A DNA stretch of 25,964 bases, from NCBI GenBank assembly GCA_046729975.1, contig JBKPHS010000002.1, forward strand, positions 1 through 25,964, given 5' to 3'. The notes under the pieces are model-generated. The model saw only the letters and a list, made by a program, of their open reading frames with translations, was not told where the DNA came from and made no database searches. The translations under genes and the position numbers were made by a program. The DNA is from JBKPHS01 sp046729975 (GTDB lineage: Bacteria > Actinomycetota > Thermoleophilia > Solirubrobacterales > Thermoleophilaceae). This document shows positions 24,169 to 25,964 of this stretch, one piece after another (the stretch's first letter is position 1; the number at the start of each line of letters is the position of its first letter).

Positions 24169-25521
24169 CTGCTGGCTTGCAAGCACGGTGCGCAGGTCGC
24201 CGTGCGACTCCGGCTCGAACCCGTCGCCCCGCCTCAGGACCTCGGCGAGCGCGGCGACGACGCGCGGGTCGAACTGCGTGCCGGCGTTGCCCCACAGCTC
24301 CTCGAGGGCGGTCTCCTCGCTCATCGCCGCGCGATAGGGGCGGTCGGTCGTCATGGCGCTGTAGGCGTCGCAGCAGAACACGATGCGCGCCTCGAGTGGA
24401 ATGTCGTAGCCAGAGAGGCCGTCGGGGTAGCCGCTTCCGTCCCAGCGCTCGTGGCACGAGCGAACAATCTGCCCGACGCGCCCCAGCAGGCCGCCGACCC
24501 TGTTCAACAGGACCTGACCCTCGATCGTATGCGTCTTCATCAGGGCGAACTCCTCGTCGGTCAACGGGCCGGGCTTGTTGAGGATCTCCTTGGGAATGAC
24601 GATCTTGCCGACGTCGTGCAGCAGGGCGGCGAACTCGAGCTCCTGCCGTGCGTCCGCGTCGATGCCCAACTCGTCGGCGACGGCGTTCACGAGGCTGACG
24701 ACCGAGCGGCAATGGTCGGCCGTGTAGCTGTCGTCCGCCTCCACGACGTCCGACAGCAGCATCACGGTGCCGCGATAGGCGCGGTTCAGCTCGAGCGCTC
24801 CCGTGTAGCGCTCCTTGCGCTCGCGCGCGAACGTGTGCAGGAGCCAGACCAGTGGCACGACGCCCACCAGCGCGGCCGGCTCCTGGTAGGCCTCGTCGGC
24901 CGCCATGAACGCGATCGGCGAGAGGATCGCGTCGATCCGGTAGATCCAGACCGCCTCGCTCAGGCTCTGGATCAGCGTGACGCCCCGGGCCAGCCTGCCG
25001 CCGATGGCGAGCGCGAAGAAGTCGGTCGCGAACTGGGCGAGCAGCGCGAAGAGATAGATGTCCAGATGGTCGAGGTGGGGCGGACCGGGCACGAGCAGGC
25101 CGAGCACCACGACCGGGCCGATCGTGAACCAGGAGTCGGAGAAGACGTACGGCCAGCGGTCGGGATGGACGTTGCCCTGGGCGAAGTCCACCGTGCGGTC
25201 GATCAGGTAGGCGAGCGGGACGAGCAGCGGAACGAGGGGAAGCGGCAGGACGAACAGCATCGGGACGAACACGAGCTGGATCGCCACGGCCGTCGTGCTG
25301 CCGATCTCGAACTCGATCCTCGAGACGACCGCGAACATGACGACGAACGCCGCGACGAGCAGCGCGTCGGGGCTGCGCTCCCAGGGGAGCAGGAACGCGA
25401 TCGCAACCGCGGCGACGACGTACGAGGCGGCCAGGCCGAGGACAACCGCCCGCTCGCGCGGGTCCATGCTGCGCGGCTGCCGCGCACGCGCATCGCCGAC
25501 CAGTCGCTCGACCCTTTCCAT
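24136..25521 (-). CDS. membrane-anchored HD-GYP domain phosphodiesterase
   Basis: A 461-residue protein: several hydrophobic helices (about 20-240) form an N-terminal membrane sensor, followed by an HD-GYP domain predicted to hydrolyse cyclic di-GMP or a related dinucleotide. Motifs are LLHDVGKIVIPKEIL (HD about 302-303), THTIEG (about 330), CHERWDGSGYPDGL (about 356) and CDAYSAMTTDRPYR. The usual HHE has Cys for its first His. ATG 25521 is chosen because the open frame above it runs antisense through alaS; ATG 25467 is an alternative. No good Shine-Dalgarno is seen (GAGG directly abuts the ATG). The 3' end overlaps the MFS gene by 33 bp. Confidence 0.88.
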   Translation of the reverse strand: MERVERLVGDARARQPRSMDPRERAVVLGLAASYVVAAVAIAFLLPWERSPDALLVAAFVVMFAVVSRIEFEIGSTTAVAIQLVFVPMLFVLPLPLVPLLVPLAYLIDRTVDFAQGNVHPDRWPYVFSDSWFTIGPVVVLGLLVPGPPHLDHLDIYLFALLAQFATDFFALAIGGRLARGVTLIQSLSEAVWIYRIDAILSPIAFMAADEAYQEPAALVGVVPLVWLLHTFARERKERYTGALELNRAYRGTVMLLSDVVEADDSYTADHCRSVVSLVNAVADELGIDADARQELEFAALLHDVGKIVIPKEILNKPGPLTDEEFALMKTHTIEGQVLLNRVGGLLGRVGQIVRSCHERWDGSGYPDGLSGYDIPLEARIVFCCDAYSAMTTDRPYRAAMSEETALEELWGNAGTQFDPRVVAALAEVLRRGDGFEPESHGDLRTVLASQQLPARVEAPGR

Positions 25522-25634
25522 CCTCGTACTTGATCGGAAACTGCGCGCGCGCACGCGAGGACGTGCAGGCTTTGCACCGCTTTTCCCTCCGAACATGCCC
25601 GCCCGGCTGGAGAGTTTCGGCCGTGGCCGGGTCC

Positions 25635-25640
25635 TAGACT
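25635..25640 (+). promoter_or_regulatory. -10 element of alaS (leaderless type)
   Basis: TAGACT ends 7 nt before the GTG at 25648, with no Shine-Dalgarno between. The rest of the 126-bp gap to the divergent HD-GYP gene holds the GGCTTTGCAC motif at 25568-25577. Confidence 0.5.
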
Positions 25641-25647
25641 CCCGGTC

Positions 25648-25964
25648 GTGACGGCCGACGAGATCCGCGAGGCGTTCCTCTCCTTCTTCGAGCAGCGCGA
25701 CCACAGGCGCATGCCCTCCGCTTCGCTCGTACCGTCCACGTACGACCCCTCGGTGCTCCTGACCACCGCCGGGATGCAGCCCTTCAAGCCGTACTTCCGC
25801 GGCGAGGAGGAGCCGCCGTACCCGAGGCTGACCTCGTGCCAGAAGGTCTTCCGGACGACCGACATCGAGAACGTCGGCCTGACGGCCCGACACCTCACGT
25901 TCTTCGAGATGCTGGGCAACTTCTCGTTCGGCGACTACTTCAAGCAGGGGGCGGTCGAGTACGC
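25648..25964 (+). CDS. alaS: alanyl-tRNA synthetase, N-terminal part (gene runs off the window)
   Basis: The first 105 residues of AlaRS, a class II enzyme that charges tRNA-Ala. The opening IREAFLSFFEQRDHRRMPSA, the segment LLTTAGMQPFKPYFRGEE and the motif-2 region CQKVFRTTDIENVG-x-TARHLTFFEMLGNFSFGDYFK are diagnostic. GTG 25648 starts the protein just ahead of the conserved helix. The frame remains open at the window edge. It is divergent from the HD-GYP gene. Confidence 0.95.
   Translation, partial: MTADEIREAFLSFFEQRDHRRMPSASLVPSTYDPSVLLTTAGMQPFKPYFRGEEEPPYPRLTSCQKVFRTTDIENVGLTARHLTFFEMLGNFSFGDYFKQGAVEY

Noticed and set aside
25522..25893. N-terminal extension of the HD-GYP gene up to 25893
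   Set aside because: This part is antisense to alaS, which is certain; the hydrophobic sensor domain begins after 25521.

Overview
The window is GC-rich, densely packed bacterial DNA with many GTG starts and frequent NTGA stop/start overlaps. Gene content (uncoupled MBL-hisS-aspS and alaS loci, an F420/PPOX-type small oxidoreductase, a SigB/SigF-type sigma factor next to an RsbW-like protein, actinobacterial-style HTH and HD-GYP proteins) points to an Actinomycetota chromosome. A Thermoleophilia/Solirubrobacterales-like lineage is my inference; no rRNA is present to confirm it. Nothing looks like a prophage, plasmid or CRISPR locus.

Layout. 1-600: the tail of an unidentified gene, a decayed HTH gene and a tRNA-Gln(CTG). 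658-1149: a cupredoxin lipoprotein. 1267-4823 (minus): a two-gene heterodimeric ABC exporter with one degenerate ATPase site. 4899-5300 (minus): a PPOX-fold enzyme, divergent from 5363-8457, a beta-phosphoglucomutase plus GH65 disaccharide phosphorylase pair. 8455-8527 (minus): tRNA-Met(CAT), whose 3' end shares bases with the GH65 stop codon. 8553-9434: a formiminotransferase. 9604-9969: a small two-helix membrane protein, flanked by two related ~172-bp palindromes. 10147-13829: MBL hydrolase, hisS and aspS. 14027-16663: an IscU-like/MnmA fusion, an RsbW-like protein and a sigma factor that appears to start at CTG. 16768-22612: a complete peptide-type ABC importer. 22685-22853: a promoter/structured RNA/terminator unit. 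22891-24168: an MFS transporter. 24136-25521 (minus): a membrane HD-GYP protein. 25648-end: the start of alaS.

How the parts fit. The GH65 enzyme would cleave a disaccharide with phosphate to beta-glucose 1-phosphate, which the linked mutase passes to glycolysis. The aspartyl-tRNA synthetase carries residues typical of non-discriminating enzymes, implying amidotransferase-dependent Asn-tRNA formation. The MnmA fusion physically links an Fe-S scaffold module to tRNA thiolation. Six starts without a Shine-Dalgarno carry a TANNNT hexamer 6-9 nt upstream, the spacing expected of leaderless mRNAs.

The most unusual material is non-coding. First, two collinear long palindromes (9424-9596, 9966-10137) in which all 12 transition-type differences I counted between the outer arms have the same polarity, so they become G-U pairs only in minus-strand RNA. 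Second, a self-contained ~134-nt transcription unit upstream of the MFS gene with an ideal TTGACA-17-TACGTT promoter, a 5-codon ORF with a good ribosome site and a strong terminator. Third, a perfect 34-bp palindrome between the importer's binding protein and its permeases.
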